A stretch of DNA of 64,000 nucleotides, from assembly GCA_002292285.1 (NCBI GenBank), contig DBBP01000012.1, positions 1 to 64,000 of the forward strand, written 5' to 3'. Below, in pieces: positions 27,905-38,316 of this stretch (its first letter is position 1; each line of letters begins with the position of its first letter). Source of the stretch: Proteobacteria bacterium UBA981. Its GTDB lineage: Bacteria; Pseudomonadota; Gammaproteobacteria; Ga0077536. The position numbers were made by a program, and so were the translations under genes. The notes under the pieces were generated by a model. That model searched no databases. It was not told the origin of the DNA and saw only the letters and a program-made list of their open reading frames with translations.

Positions 27905-28813
27905 TCACTGACCCGCGTAGTACAAGGCCATAGCGCGCCGTTGTCCTTCGTTCGGTAAGCGGCCGCGCAGGGCGCCGATATTTTCCTGCATGTGATCCAC
28001 GCGCGAGGTCGCCGGTATCGCGCAGGTAATGGCCGGATGGCTGATCACAAACTTGAGAAACAACTGCGCCCAGTTGGCGCAGTCGAAGTCGTTTGCCCAC
28101 ACGGGCATGGCCGCACGACGGACTTTATCGAACAATCGACTCCCTGCGAATGGACGATTGGCAATGACCGCAATGCCGGCTTCCTGTGCCGCAGGTAACA
28201 GCTCGTGCTCCGCCTCGCGGTCGCGGATGTTGTACGTCAATTGCACAAAATCTATGGGTTGGCTACGAATAATTTTCAATAAATCGGCGTGTCGTCGTCC
28301 GTGCGAGGTGGTCACTCCGATGTAGCGCACGCGGCCTGTTCCGCGCCATTCCAGCAAGGTTTCTAAATGCGCCTCCCATTTGAGCAAGTTATGGATCTGC
28401 AACAAGTCGAATCGCTCAACACCCCACAACCCGTGTGCGTTCTCCATCTGGCGCTCGCCGAGCCAGGCGCTCGGCGTCCAGACTTTGGTCGCTGAAAATA
28501 ATGCGTCCGGATGCTGAAGGCGCCGCAGACAATGACCGAGTGCTGCCTGCGAGCTGCCGTACATTGGTGAGGAATCTATCAGGCTGCCGCCGCCCGCGAA
28601 AAACGCATCGAGGACTGCACTGCGGATTTTCAGGGCAGGTTTCGATTCTGCGACGTCGAAGGTGAGCCAGGATCCCATGCCGATGGCAGCGATGCGTTCG
28701 CCCGAGGACGGGATGACACCGTAGGCATGATCGGTGGCGCTGGTGGATAGCGCGGGGAGCCCCGCACAGGCCGCGAGCGAAACGGATTGGAGTAACTGGC
28801 GTCTGGTCAGCAT
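27905..28813 (-). CDS. Aldo/keto reductase, Tat-exported
   Basis: A 302-residue aldo/keto reductase-like protein. It begins MLTRRQLLQSVSLAACAG, a twin-arginine signal, so it is exported folded to the periplasm. The barrel contains IDSSPMYGSSQAALGHCL (catalytic Asp-Tyr region), TKVW, FDLLQIHNLLKW, IGVTTSHGR and a C-terminal PATSRVDHMQENIGAL. The histidine normally in the DLxxxH motif is present (LLQIHN). I chose ATG at 28813 because only that start gives the signal; a longer frame upstream looks non-coding. It ends 14 bases before dinB. Confidence 0.85.
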   Translation of the reverse strand: MLTRRQLLQSVSLAACAGLPALSTSATDHAYGVIPSSGERIAAIGMGSWLTFDVAESKPALKIRSAVLDAFFAGGGSLIDSSPMYGSSQAALGHCLRRLQHPDALFSATKVWTPSAWLGERQMENAHGLWGVERFDLLQIHNLLKWEAHLETLLEWRGTGRVRYIGVTTSHGRRHADLLKIIRSQPIDFVQLTYNIRDREAEHELLPAAQEAGIAVIANRPFAGSRLFDKVRRAAMPVWANDFDCANWAQLFLKFVISHPAITCAIPATSRVDHMQENIGALRGRLPNEGQRRAMALYYAGQ

Positions 28814-28904
28814 GGGCCAAGCATAGCGTTGATGAGCCTGGTCCGCGCGCCACTTTACGTCTGTGTTATCGTCGATGGGTGTCAGGATTTGGGGAGAGCT
28901 GTCT

Positions 28905-30020
28905 GTGGAATTCGGATTATTCGCGATGCCGGAGCATTTCCCCTGGGAAAATTGGACCCTGGCATTTGACCGCGATATCGACACCATCGTCCGCGCGGAA
29001 CAATTGGGCTTCGAAGAGTTCTGGATTGGTGAGCACCATAGCGGTGGTTACGAACCTGTCCCGGCACCTGACCTCCTTCTTGCCAAGGCATCCGGACTAA
29101 CCCATCGCATTCGGCTCGGCACAGGCACTGTCAATCTGCCGTATCACGACCCTTTTCTGGTCGCGGAGCGGCTGGCCTTTCTCGATCATCTAACCCATGG
29201 CCGTTTGCTCTATGGCCTGGGCGCCGGAGCGCTGTTATCCGATCGCGATTTAATGAAGATGGACCCTGAACAATCGCGTCCGCGCATGCTGGAGGCGATG
29301 GACGTAATCGAACGTCTGTTTGCCAGCCGCGAACCGATATCGCATCACGGTGAGTTCTGGCAATTTGAGAACCGCCGACTGCAAGTTCCTCCTTATCAGG
29401 CACATCCACCCATCGCGGTGGCCGGTTTGACCGGGACGCACAATTTTAAGATGTGCGGCGAGCGCGGTTATTTGCCTCTGAGTGTTTACTTCACACCCAC
29501 TCATATCGAGGCGAATCCGGGCATCCCTGATCTGGTCGCGCATGGCAAAGCGCTGGTCGAAGCGGCCGAAAGTGCTGGCCGAGATCCCGAACTGGCACGT
29601 TCGCAATGGCGTATTACCCGCGAAGTGTATGTCAGTGATAGTCGTGAGCAGGCCTTTGAGGAAATTCGTGAGGGCGTGCGCGCCTCCTATGACTACCTGA
29701 TCGCGCTTGGCGTCGGACCATTAATAAAGCGTGATGCCGCTATGGCTGAAGCGGATCTGACTTTCGAGTGGATGGCTGAAAACGTGCCCTGGATCATTGG
29801 CACACCGTCCGACTGCATCGAGCAGATACAAGGTATCTATGACGCTGTTGGCGGCTTCGGCGTGTTGCTCATCAACAACCGGGACTGGACGACCAGCGAT
29901 CGCTGGCACCGTTCGCTGGAGTTGTTTGCGCGTAAAGTTATGCCTGCCTTCCGTCATCGTGAACATCAGGCGCTACGCCGCGATCTGGCAGATTACGCTG
30001 TGAGTCTGCTGCAGGAATAA
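28905..30020 (+). CDS. LLM-class flavin-dependent oxidoreductase
   Basis: A luciferase-like monooxygenase family protein of about 371 residues, flavin-dependent. It begins EFGLFAMPEHFPWENWTLAFDRDI, then EEFWIGEHHSGGYEPVPAP, RLGTGTVNLPYHDPFLVAERLAFLDHLTHGRLLYGLGAG (FMN-binding region). GTG at 28905 follows GGGGAGAG by six bases and gives the standard N terminus; an earlier GTG at 28863 is unlikely. Such enzymes oxidise alkanes, aldehydes or aromatic rings with FMNH2. It converges on the box operon, separated by a structured element. Confidence 0.87.
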   Translation: MEFGLFAMPEHFPWENWTLAFDRDIDTIVRAEQLGFEEFWIGEHHSGGYEPVPAPDLLLAKASGLTHRIRLGTGTVNLPYHDPFLVAERLAFLDHLTHGRLLYGLGAGALLSDRDLMKMDPEQSRPRMLEAMDVIERLFASREPISHHGEFWQFENRRLQVPPYQAHPPIAVAGLTGTHNFKMCGERGYLPLSVYFTPTHIEANPGIPDLVAHGKALVEAAESAGRDPELARSQWRITREVYVSDSREQAFEEIREGVRASYDYLIALGVGPLIKRDAAMAEADLTFEWMAENVPWIIGTPSDCIEQIQGIYDAVGGFGVLLINNRDWTTSDRWHRSLELFARKVMPAFRHREHQALRRDLADYAVSLLQE

Positions 30021-30043
30021 TTACCCACGGTTGCTAGCACGCC

Positions 30044-30101
30044 GTTGAAAAACGTCGCGAGTACGCGACACCGCAGTCGGGTGCTGCAGGAGTGTTTCAA
30101 C
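30044..30101. repeat. Three-stem structured element between convergent genes
   Basis: GTTGAAA (30044-30050) pairs with TTTCAAC (30095-30101), and inside lie a perfect GTCGCG-AGTA-CGCGAC hairpin (30054-30069) and a GCAG-CTGC pair. The result looks like a three-way junction. It could be a two-way terminator or a small REP-like repeat; I see no second copy in the window. Confidence 0.45.
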
Positions 30102-30152
30102 AGTCGGTCCAGCGGCGCAAGACCAAGGATCGCCCGCGCGGCATGGTTGGAT

Positions 30153-31694
30153 TCAGTTTTGGGCGCGAAGTTTGAAGCGCTGAATCTTTCCTGTCGCGGT
30201 TTTCGGTAACTCAGCCACAAATTCTATCCAGCGCGGATATTTGTACGGCGCGAGGCGAGATTTCACATGAGCCTGCAACTCGCCCGCAAGGGCATCGTCG
30301 CTGGCGACGCCGTCGACGAGCACGACAAAGGCTTTGGGTTTTATTAAGTCTTGTGCATCCGCAAGGCCAACGACCGCGGCTTCAAGCACCGCGGGATGGC
30401 TGATCAACGCAGCTTCAACTTCGCTCGGTGAGACATAGATGCCGCCGACCTTCAGCATATCGTCGCTGCGTCCGCCATAAACGAAGTAACCGTCGTCATC
30501 GAGCCGGTATTTGTCGCCGGTGCGCGTCCACTCACCGCTAAACGTGTGCCGCGAGCGGGCTCGATTGTTCCAGTACATTGCTGCCGCAGTTGGGCCTTTC
30601 ACCAGCAGTTCGCCGAGTTCGCCTGCTGCGACGGTCTGATCGTTGTCGTCGACGATGCGCAGTTCATAGCCCGGCACCGCTTTGCCGGTCGTGCCGAAGC
30701 GCAGATCATCGGTGCGGTTGGACAAAAAGATATGCAGCATTTCAGTTGAGCCGATGCCGTCGAGAATATCCACGCCGAAGTGTGCGCGCCAGCGCTTGGC
30801 AATGTCCTCCGGCAGTGCTTCGCCGGCCGACGTACAACGGCGTAGATGAAGCGATGTCGGGTCGGGCAGGTTGGGACTTGCGAGCAAGCCCGCGTAGAGA
30901 GTTGGAACGCCGTAGAAAACGGTCGGCTGAAACGATTGCAAGCGCGAAAAAATCGCCTCCGGCGTCGGTCGCCCAGCCATTAACAGGGTGGTCGCACCCA
31001 CACTTAAGGGAAAACTGAGTGCATTGCCGAGCCCGTAAGCAAAAAATAATTTCGCGGCTGAAAACACTCTGTCGTCAGCGCTAAGCCCAAGAACGGGACC
31101 CGCGTACAGCGTCGCCGTTTGACGCAAGCTAGCGTGGACGTGCACGGTGCCCTTCGGGCGCCCGGTAGAACCCGAAGAATATAACCAGAAGCACGCTTCG
31201 TCCGCATGGGTGTCGGCGGCGGCCAAGCTCGTATCGGCCTGTGCAATCAGCGCGCCGAGTTGGTCCTCGTCGCCGCCCGCGACTATCAGGCGCTCGAACG
31301 TGTCTACCTGTTCGAGCAAAGGCCGAAATAAGGGGACCAGCGGCGCAGATACGATTGCTACTCGCGCGCGACTATCGGCCAGCATGTAGGCGTAGTCGTC
31401 TTGCGTAAGCAGGGTGTTGCACAACACCGGTACGACGCCCGCCCGAATGCCACCAAGAAAGATCGACGGTAAGGCGATGCTGTCCAGCATACAGAGCAAT
31501 ACGCGTTGTTCACGCTGGACGCCGAGGCTTGTGATGGCGCAAGCACTGGCGCGTACGGCGAGATCGAGTTCAGCGAATGTACATTGCCGATCGTCATCAA
31601 TGTAGGCGATCTTCGTGCCGCGGCCGGCCTGGATATTGCTATCGACAAGATCAACAGCGGCGTTATAGCTCGCGGTTGGTATGTGTGCAGGCAT
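30153..31694 (-). CDS. Benzoate-CoA ligase
   Basis: A 513-residue acyl-adenylate ligase that makes benzoyl-CoA from benzoate, ATP and CoA, the entry step of the box pathway. Motifs are YSSGSTGRPKGTVHVHAS (AMP loop), DGIGSTEMLHIF, TGDKYRLDDDGYFVYGGRSDDMLKVGGIYVSP and TATGKIQRFKL with the catalytic lysine. SAKLFFAYGLGNAL and YGVPTLYAGLL are characteristic of benzoate ligases. ATG at 31694 overlaps the ferredoxin stop as TGATG, so translation is coupled. It is the last gene of the box operon. Confidence 0.9.
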   Translation of the reverse strand: MPAHIPTASYNAAVDLVDSNIQAGRGTKIAYIDDDRQCTFAELDLAVRASACAITSLGVQREQRVLLCMLDSIALPSIFLGGIRAGVVPVLCNTLLTQDDYAYMLADSRARVAIVSAPLVPLFRPLLEQVDTFERLIVAGGDEDQLGALIAQADTSLAAADTHADEACFWLYSSGSTGRPKGTVHVHASLRQTATLYAGPVLGLSADDRVFSAAKLFFAYGLGNALSFPLSVGATTLLMAGRPTPEAIFSRLQSFQPTVFYGVPTLYAGLLASPNLPDPTSLHLRRCTSAGEALPEDIAKRWRAHFGVDILDGIGSTEMLHIFLSNRTDDLRFGTTGKAVPGYELRIVDDNDQTVAAGELGELLVKGPTAAAMYWNNRARSRHTFSGEWTRTGDKYRLDDDGYFVYGGRSDDMLKVGGIYVSPSEVEAALISHPAVLEAAVVGLADAQDLIKPKAFVVLVDGVASDDALAGELQAHVKSRLAPYKYPRWIEFVAELPKTATGKIQRFKLRAQN

Positions 31695-32008
31695 CAAAAT
31701 TCCGGTGCGATGGTGACTCGCAAGCCATCGAGTGCGGCGTGATAGGGCACCTGGCAGGCAAGCCGCGAGCTGTCCTTGAAATGACCGGAATCTTCGACCA
31801 TGACCTGCTCATCGGTAGCGCGCGGTTTGAGCTTATCTGCCCACGCGCCGTCGACATACACGTGGCATGTCGAGCAAATACACTGCCCCCCGCATATCGC
31901 TTCAACTGGTAGACCCGCATCGCGCAGGATCTCCATCACTGTCAGCCCATCCTGGGCCGTCAGCGTGTGTTCTTTACCGCTGCGATCAATGGCGATTATC
32001 GTACCCAT
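31694..32008 (-). CDS. 2Fe-2S ferredoxin of the box operon
   Basis: A 104-residue [2Fe-2S] ferredoxin of the adrenodoxin type. The cluster ligands are the cysteines of ICGGQCICSTCHVYV and the last cysteine in SRLACQVPY. The box enzyme BoxB normally receives electrons from BoxA, a reductase with a ferredoxin part. No boxA is visible in this window, so this ferredoxin probably feeds BoxB in its place, with the reductase elsewhere. It overlaps the ligase gene downstream and lies 63 bases after boxB. Confidence 0.88.
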   Translation of the reverse strand: MGTIIAIDRSGKEHTLTAQDGLTVMEILRDAGLPVEAICGGQCICSTCHVYVDGAWADKLKPRATDEQVMVEDSGHFKDSSRLACQVPYHAALDGLRVTIAPEF

Positions 32009-32071
32009 ACTCAGCTTGGTCCTTGATTTACTCGGAGTTATTGACGCGCGCCGGCTAACTGAATGTCGCCT

Positions 32072-33499
32072 CTAGTGCGCCAGTTTAAGGTAGGCAAAAT
32101 CGAGCGGTTGATTATTAATGCCAAGACGCGGCGGCGCAATCCAACTGGCGAATTTACCGGGCTCGGTAACTTGTTGCATAAGCGATTTGACATACTCGTG
32201 GTCGCTGGGCCCCGGTAGCCACTGGTGACACTCGCGGGCCCAGCGCTCGGCGTCGATCAGTGCGCCGCTCGGGGTGACATGAAGATCGGAAAAAATGCCA
32301 ATCTGGCGATGAAAAGCCCGGTGTGGCAACGTCAGTACGAAGTCGATGCCAGCCTCAGCGATGATCTTGTTCCAACGGTCCACGCCGCGTTGGCAGTCAG
32401 CAATGTAGTCGTCGCGTAGCCGTTCGTTGATCGATGTTAGCGCCGCGACTTCACGTTCGACGAGCTGACCAGCGTCGAACTGGATGACGCGATAGGGCTG
32501 ATCTTTCAGTTGATGGTCGTCGTCGATGCGCGATTCCTGGTAGCGTCCTTTCAGGCCTTGGGTGAAATAATTAGCGGCATTGGTGGATTGTTCGGCGCCG
32601 AATAAATCGGTCGACACACTGAAGTGAAAGTTAACGTACTTTTGCAAGGTCGGTAAATCAATAGCGCCGTAATGTCGCACGTCGTCGGTTCTATGTTCGC
32701 GCATTATTTCGCAGGCTTTCTGAATGACACGCGCCACGCCGGTTTCTCCCACGTACATGTGATGCGCTTCCTCGGTGAGCATGAACTGGCAAGTGCGAGC
32801 GAGTGGATCGAAAGCCGATTCTGCCAGTGAGGCGAGCTGGTACTTGCCGTCGCGGTCGGTGAAATACGTAAACATGAAAAACGACAACCAATCGGGTGTG
32901 GCCTCGTTGAAGGCGCCGAGGATGCGTGGCTTGTCGGCGTCCCCTGAGCGGCGTTTCAGTAGATCTTCGGCTTCTTCGCGCCCATCGCGTCCGAAGTGTG
33001 CCATCAACAGGTAAACCATCGCCCACAGATGCCGTGCTTCTTCCACATTGACCTGGAACAAATTACGCATATCGACCAGCGATGGTGCGGTTGCAGCTAG
33101 GATGCGTTGTTGTTCGACCGAAGCGGGTTCGGTATCACCTTGGGTGACAATCAGCCGGCGCAGCGGGCCGCGAAATTCACCCGGCACGTCCTGCCACACT
33201 TTTTCGCCCTTATGATCGCCAAAGCCTATACGTTTGTCTTGTTGGGTGTTGTCGGCAAGAAAGATTCCCCACCGATAGTCCGGCATTTTGACGTGCCCGA
33301 ATTGCGCCCAGCCCGCTTTATCGACGCTCACAGCCGTGCGCAGATAAACCTCTTTATCCTGATATTCATCGGGCCCGTAAGTTTTCCACCAGTGCATGAA
33401 CTTCGGGTGCCACGATTCTAACGCGCGCTTCAGACGGCGGTCGGCACCGAGGTCGATGTTATTGGGAATCAGATCGCTGTAGTTAACTTCGCCAGTCAT
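32072..33499 (-). CDS. boxB: BoxB, benzoyl-CoA 2,3-epoxidase oxygenase component
   Basis: A 475-residue diiron oxygenase that epoxidises the ring of benzoyl-CoA with O2. It begins MTGEVNYSDLIPNNIDLGADRRLKRALESWHPKFMHWW, a hallmark of BoxB. Carboxylate ligands are in VNVEEARHLWAM and LTEEAHHMYVGE, both typical diiron ExxH motifs. I chose ATG at 33499 because the protein then starts as other BoxB do; the frame is open further upstream but inside boxC. It lies just downstream of boxC and upstream of the ferredoxin. The pathway is aerobic and needs BoxC next. Confidence 0.95.
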   Translation of the reverse strand: MTGEVNYSDLIPNNIDLGADRRLKRALESWHPKFMHWWKTYGPDEYQDKEVYLRTAVSVDKAGWAQFGHVKMPDYRWGIFLADNTQQDKRIGFGDHKGEKVWQDVPGEFRGPLRRLIVTQGDTEPASVEQQRILAATAPSLVDMRNLFQVNVEEARHLWAMVYLLMAHFGRDGREEAEDLLKRRSGDADKPRILGAFNEATPDWLSFFMFTYFTDRDGKYQLASLAESAFDPLARTCQFMLTEEAHHMYVGETGVARVIQKACEIMREHRTDDVRHYGAIDLPTLQKYVNFHFSVSTDLFGAEQSTNAANYFTQGLKGRYQESRIDDDHQLKDQPYRVIQFDAGQLVEREVAALTSINERLRDDYIADCQRGVDRWNKIIAEAGIDFVLTLPHRAFHRQIGIFSDLHVTPSGALIDAERWARECHQWLPGPSDHEYVKSLMQQVTEPGKFASWIAPPRLGINNQPLDFAYLKLAH

Positions 33500-33515
33500 C
33501 GTCGGTCCTCGGCGC

Positions 33516-35222
<1,707 letters not shown>

Positions 35223-35245
35223 GATGATTCTCGCGTGTAAGGCGC

Positions 35246-36136
35246 TTAAGGTGCCGGTGCCGTAGGCGCGGTGGCATATATCTGCGCCAGCGCACGTAGG
35301 GAGTTCACCGGTGTTTGGCCGCTGGTATCAAGGATGCGGTCGGCACGGCCATACAGAGTGCTGCGTTCAGTGAGGATACGTTTCAAATCGTCCATTGCGT
35401 TGCGGTGATCGGCCATCGGTCGATGATCACCCTGGGCCACAACCCGGTCCATATGCTCTTGTGCCGATGCTTTTACCCAGATCGTGTAACAGGAGCTCAG
35501 CAGCAGTTCGAACGATTCCGGTTCAGAGACCAGACTACCGCCGACGGCAATGACGACTTCGTCAAATTGCTCGATGGTGGATTTCAACGCAGCAGTTTCG
35601 AAGCGCCGGTAGGTCGATTGGCCGCCCAAGGAGAAAATTTCGTTCACTGCCATGCCCGCCGTCCGCTCAATTTCCTGAACGAGTTCGACAAAGGGCAGCT
35701 TGAGTTGCTTGGCAAGCGCCTGCCCGAGTGTGCTTTTGCCCGCGCCGCGCAGGCCAATCAATGCGATGCGTGCGGGCGCCTTAGTGGATTTCGTTTCGCG
35801 TTTCAGAGCGCCCAGCAGGGCTCCTAGCTGCTGCTCGTCGGCCTTGCGCAGTCGTTCGCGCACGAGCAGATAGTCAGCGCTTTGTTCTGCACGCGGATCG
35901 ATCAAATCATCGGGAGCGGCATTCATAGCCGCAGCGATAGCGTGCAAGACCAATAGCGATACATTGGCTTGACCTGCTTCAAGCTGAGCCAGATAGCGTT
36001 GCGAGATCCCTGACGCCTGGGCGAGGATGCGTCGAGACATCCCACGCCGCGCGCGTACCTGACGAACGCGCTGACCAAGTTGTTCCAGACAAACGCGGTC
36101 GTGCGGAACTGCAGGGGATGGTTGTTGGCCATTCAT
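35246..36136 (-). CDS. boxR: BoxR/BzdR-type regulator: HTH plus shikimate kinase-like domain
   Basis: A 296-residue transcription factor. Residues 22-80 are an XRE-type helix-turn-helix (VRQVRARRGMSRRILAQASGISQRYLAQLEAG). Residues 122-285 are shikimate kinase-like with a P-loop at 128-136 (GLRGAGKST), the ligand domain. This is the BoxR/BzdR architecture: a repressor released by benzoyl-CoA. It is the first gene of the box operon, and a matching operator lies 40-50 bases upstream, overlapping the putative -10, so it probably represses itself and the whole operon. Confidence 0.93.
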   Translation of the reverse strand: MNGQQPSPAVPHDRVCLEQLGQRVRQVRARRGMSRRILAQASGISQRYLAQLEAGQANVSLLVLHAIAAAMNAAPDDLIDPRAEQSADYLLVRERLRKADEQQLGALLGALKRETKSTKAPARIALIGLRGAGKSTLGQALAKQLKLPFVELVQEIERTAGMAVNEIFSLGGQSTYRRFETAALKSTIEQFDEVVIAVGGSLVSEPESFELLLSSCYTIWVKASAQEHMDRVVAQGDHRPMADHRNAMDDLKRILTERSTLYGRADRILDTSGQTPVNSLRALAQIYATAPTAPAP

Positions 36137-36172
36137 TTAGGAATAATAATGCACAGTCAAAAAATAATAAAG

Positions 36173-36186
36173 TGCATTATATTGCA
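36173..36186. promoter_or_regulatory. BoxR operator TGCA-N6-TGCA overlapping -10
   Basis: TGCA-N6-TGCA, the arrangement described for BzdR/BoxR operators. On the minus strand its centre contains TATAAT (36176-36181), a perfect -10 for the box operon. A further TGCA lies at 36150-36153. The site is in the short AT-rich gap shared with the divergent glutamine-synthetase-like gene. Confidence 0.7.
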
Positions 36187-36302
36187 TATTCAGCGCGACC
36201 CGAGCAAGCTCGAATAAATCAACGACACTGTGGTCCGGCCGTGTCCTGCACAGCCGAAACGGTTCTATACTCGACCGCTTTGAGCGGTGCGGGGGAATAG
36301 CC

Positions 36303-37772
36303 ATGAGTTTGCAGGAAGGCAGTATTGGCAAGCGCGGTTTTATTGCCGATCACGCCTTGTGGGGTGACGCTGACTACGCGGCGGCGGCTGAAATCGAGTC
36401 CATCATTGAACAATACGACTTGCGCACTATCCGCGTGGCCTGGGGGGATCAGCACGGTGTGGTGCGGGGCAAGAACGTCATGGCGCACGATTTCCTGTTG
36501 GCTCTGAAAAATGGCGTCGACTTCCAGACTGCAACGCTCTTTATGGATACCACCAACCATTTCTTCGCGTCTCTGTTCTCGAGTGACGCTGGCGTCGGTA
36601 TGACCGCTCTGGCGGGCGGTCCGGACGCTATTCTGGTCCCCGATCCAACGACATTTCGAGTGTTGCCGTGGGCCCCGCGCACCGGCTGGGTGTTGTCGGA
36701 AATGTATCTGGCGTCTGGCCAGATATGCCCGTTTGATACGCGTGGATTAATGCGCCGAACTCTGGCACGGCTGCACAATCAGGGGCTCGATTACGTGGCC
36801 GGGCTTGAGGTCGAGTTCTACATAACCCGTCTCGAGGACCGGAAGTTGAAGCCGGAGCAAGCCGGTTGGCCGCCGGACCCGCCCGAGGTGAGTGTGGTAG
36901 CGCATGGATTCCAGTATTTGACCGAAGAGCGCCAGGACGAGATCGATCCGATTCTGCAAATCCTGCACGACAATCTGGAACCTTTGGGTCTGCCACTCCG
37001 CAGCATGGAAGACGAATGGGGCCCTGGCCAGTGCGAATTTACCTTTGATCCGGTGCGCGGCCTGAAAAGCGCCGATAACATGCTCTTGTTTCGCACCGCG
37101 ACCAAGCAAATCTGCCGCCGCAATGGTCTGCACGCGACTTTCATGACTCGCCCGGCGTTGCCGAACTTCTTTTCCTCTGGCTGGCATTTACATCAGTCAC
37201 TGTGTGACTTGGCTACTGCAGAGAACCGCTTTACTAACAACGGCGCGGATTCACACTCGTTGTCGCCACTGGGGCGCCAGTTTGTCGCCGGCATCCTTGA
37301 GCACACTGCCGCCGCGTGCGCGTTTTCCACCCCGACCATTAACGGCTACAAGCGCTACGCCCCCCATTCTTTCGCACCCACTCGGGTAACCTGGGCGGAC
37401 GAGAATCGCGGTGCACTGATTCGAGTGCTGGGCGGTCCGGGCGACACGGCGACGCATCTCGAAAATCGCGCGGGCGAACCTTGTGCAAACCCTTATCTAT
37501 ACATGGCGTCGCAAATCGTCGCGGGCATGGATGGCGTCGCGAAATCACGTGATCCCGGTCCGCCAGATATTTCACCCTATGAAGCCGACAAGCCGCTGTT
37601 GCCGAGCAACCTGATGGAGGCCATGGCCGCGCTTAAGGAAAGTACGTTGTACCGCGATATGTTCGGTGATGCGTTTGTTGACTATTTCTGCGCGGTCAAA
37701 CAGTCCGAGATCGACCGCTTCCAGGCGCATGTCAGCGATTGGGAACAGCGCGAATATTTCGAGGTGTATTGA
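36303..37772 (+). CDS. Glutamine synthetase-family ligase
   Basis: A 489-residue protein of the glutamine synthetase superfamily, ATP-dependent, forming gamma-glutamyl amides. Metal and ATP ligands are in AGLEVEFYI (Glu169, Glu171), GQCEFTF, SGWHLHQSL and ENRAGEPCANPYLYMA. It is not classical GlnA: the tyrosine adenylylation loop is lacking, and the N terminus is longer. Members of this group couple glutamate to amines such as polyamines or ethanolamine. It heads a plus-strand operon with a PPOX-fold protein and an N-formylglutamate amidohydrolase, and shares its upstream region with the box operon. Confidence 0.85.
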   Translation: MSLQEGSIGKRGFIADHALWGDADYAAAAEIESIIEQYDLRTIRVAWGDQHGVVRGKNVMAHDFLLALKNGVDFQTATLFMDTTNHFFASLFSSDAGVGMTALAGGPDAILVPDPTTFRVLPWAPRTGWVLSEMYLASGQICPFDTRGLMRRTLARLHNQGLDYVAGLEVEFYITRLEDRKLKPEQAGWPPDPPEVSVVAHGFQYLTEERQDEIDPILQILHDNLEPLGLPLRSMEDEWGPGQCEFTFDPVRGLKSADNMLLFRTATKQICRRNGLHATFMTRPALPNFFSSGWHLHQSLCDLATAENRFTNNGADSHSLSPLGRQFVAGILEHTAAACAFSTPTINGYKRYAPHSFAPTRVTWADENRGALIRVLGGPGDTATHLENRAGEPCANPYLYMASQIVAGMDGVAKSRDPGPPDISPYEADKPLLPSNLMEAMAALKESTLYRDMFGDAFVDYFCAVKQSEIDRFQAHVSDWEQREYFEVY

Positions 37773-37773
37773 A

Positions 37774-38316
37774 ATGGATGAGCACAGCGATGACTGGCGC
37801 GGGGAGAAATTTGGCGGGATGTCTGCTGCGGAGGTGGACGAATTTCTGGCCGGCCCTTGGTTAGCCCGCCTGGCCTGCCTTAAACCCGACGGCTGGCCCT
37901 ACATCGTACCGGTCTGGTATCACTGGGATGGCGAGGCCTTCTGGGTGGTGGCGCGCAAGAAGTCAGAATGGGCGCATTTCTTGGCTGCTGACTCACGTGT
38001 ATCGTTGGTGGTCGACGAGCCCGAGCCGCCGATTAGAAAAGTAATTTGCGAAGGTCGCGCCGAAGTCATCGAGGCCGGTGTCGGCCCGCTACTTGAAAAC
38101 GGTGAGAAGTCGGTCTGGAACCAGATCGGTGAAGCGCACACCGGACCACGCTATCTGGGGTCGAAAGCCGCTGAGTATCGCGGTTCGGTCAACGTCGAAC
38201 CGTGTTGGACTTTCCGTATCCAACCCACCCGCCTTACGACCTGGCAGGGATTTGGCTGGCATCCACGTTACCAGCACCCGGAGTTGCACAAAGCCGGTAG
38301 CGAGAATACATCTTGA
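37774..38316 (+). CDS. Pyridoxamine 5'-phosphate oxidase-fold (PPOX) protein
   Basis: A 180-residue split-barrel flavin- or F420-binding protein. It has FLAGPWLARLACLKPDGWPYIVPVWYHWDG and FWVVARKKSEWAHFLAADSRVSLVVDEPEPP, the usual PPOX class features. Its substrate is unknown. The start ATG lies one base after the glutamine-synthetase-like stop, and the amidohydrolase overlaps its own stop, so the three are translationally linked. Confidence 0.82.
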   Translation: MDEHSDDWRGEKFGGMSAAEVDEFLAGPWLARLACLKPDGWPYIVPVWYHWDGEAFWVVARKKSEWAHFLAADSRVSLVVDEPEPPIRKVICEGRAEVIEAGVGPLLENGEKSVWNQIGEAHTGPRYLGSKAAEYRGSVNVEPCWTFRIQPTRLTTWQGFGWHPRYQHPELHKAGSENTS

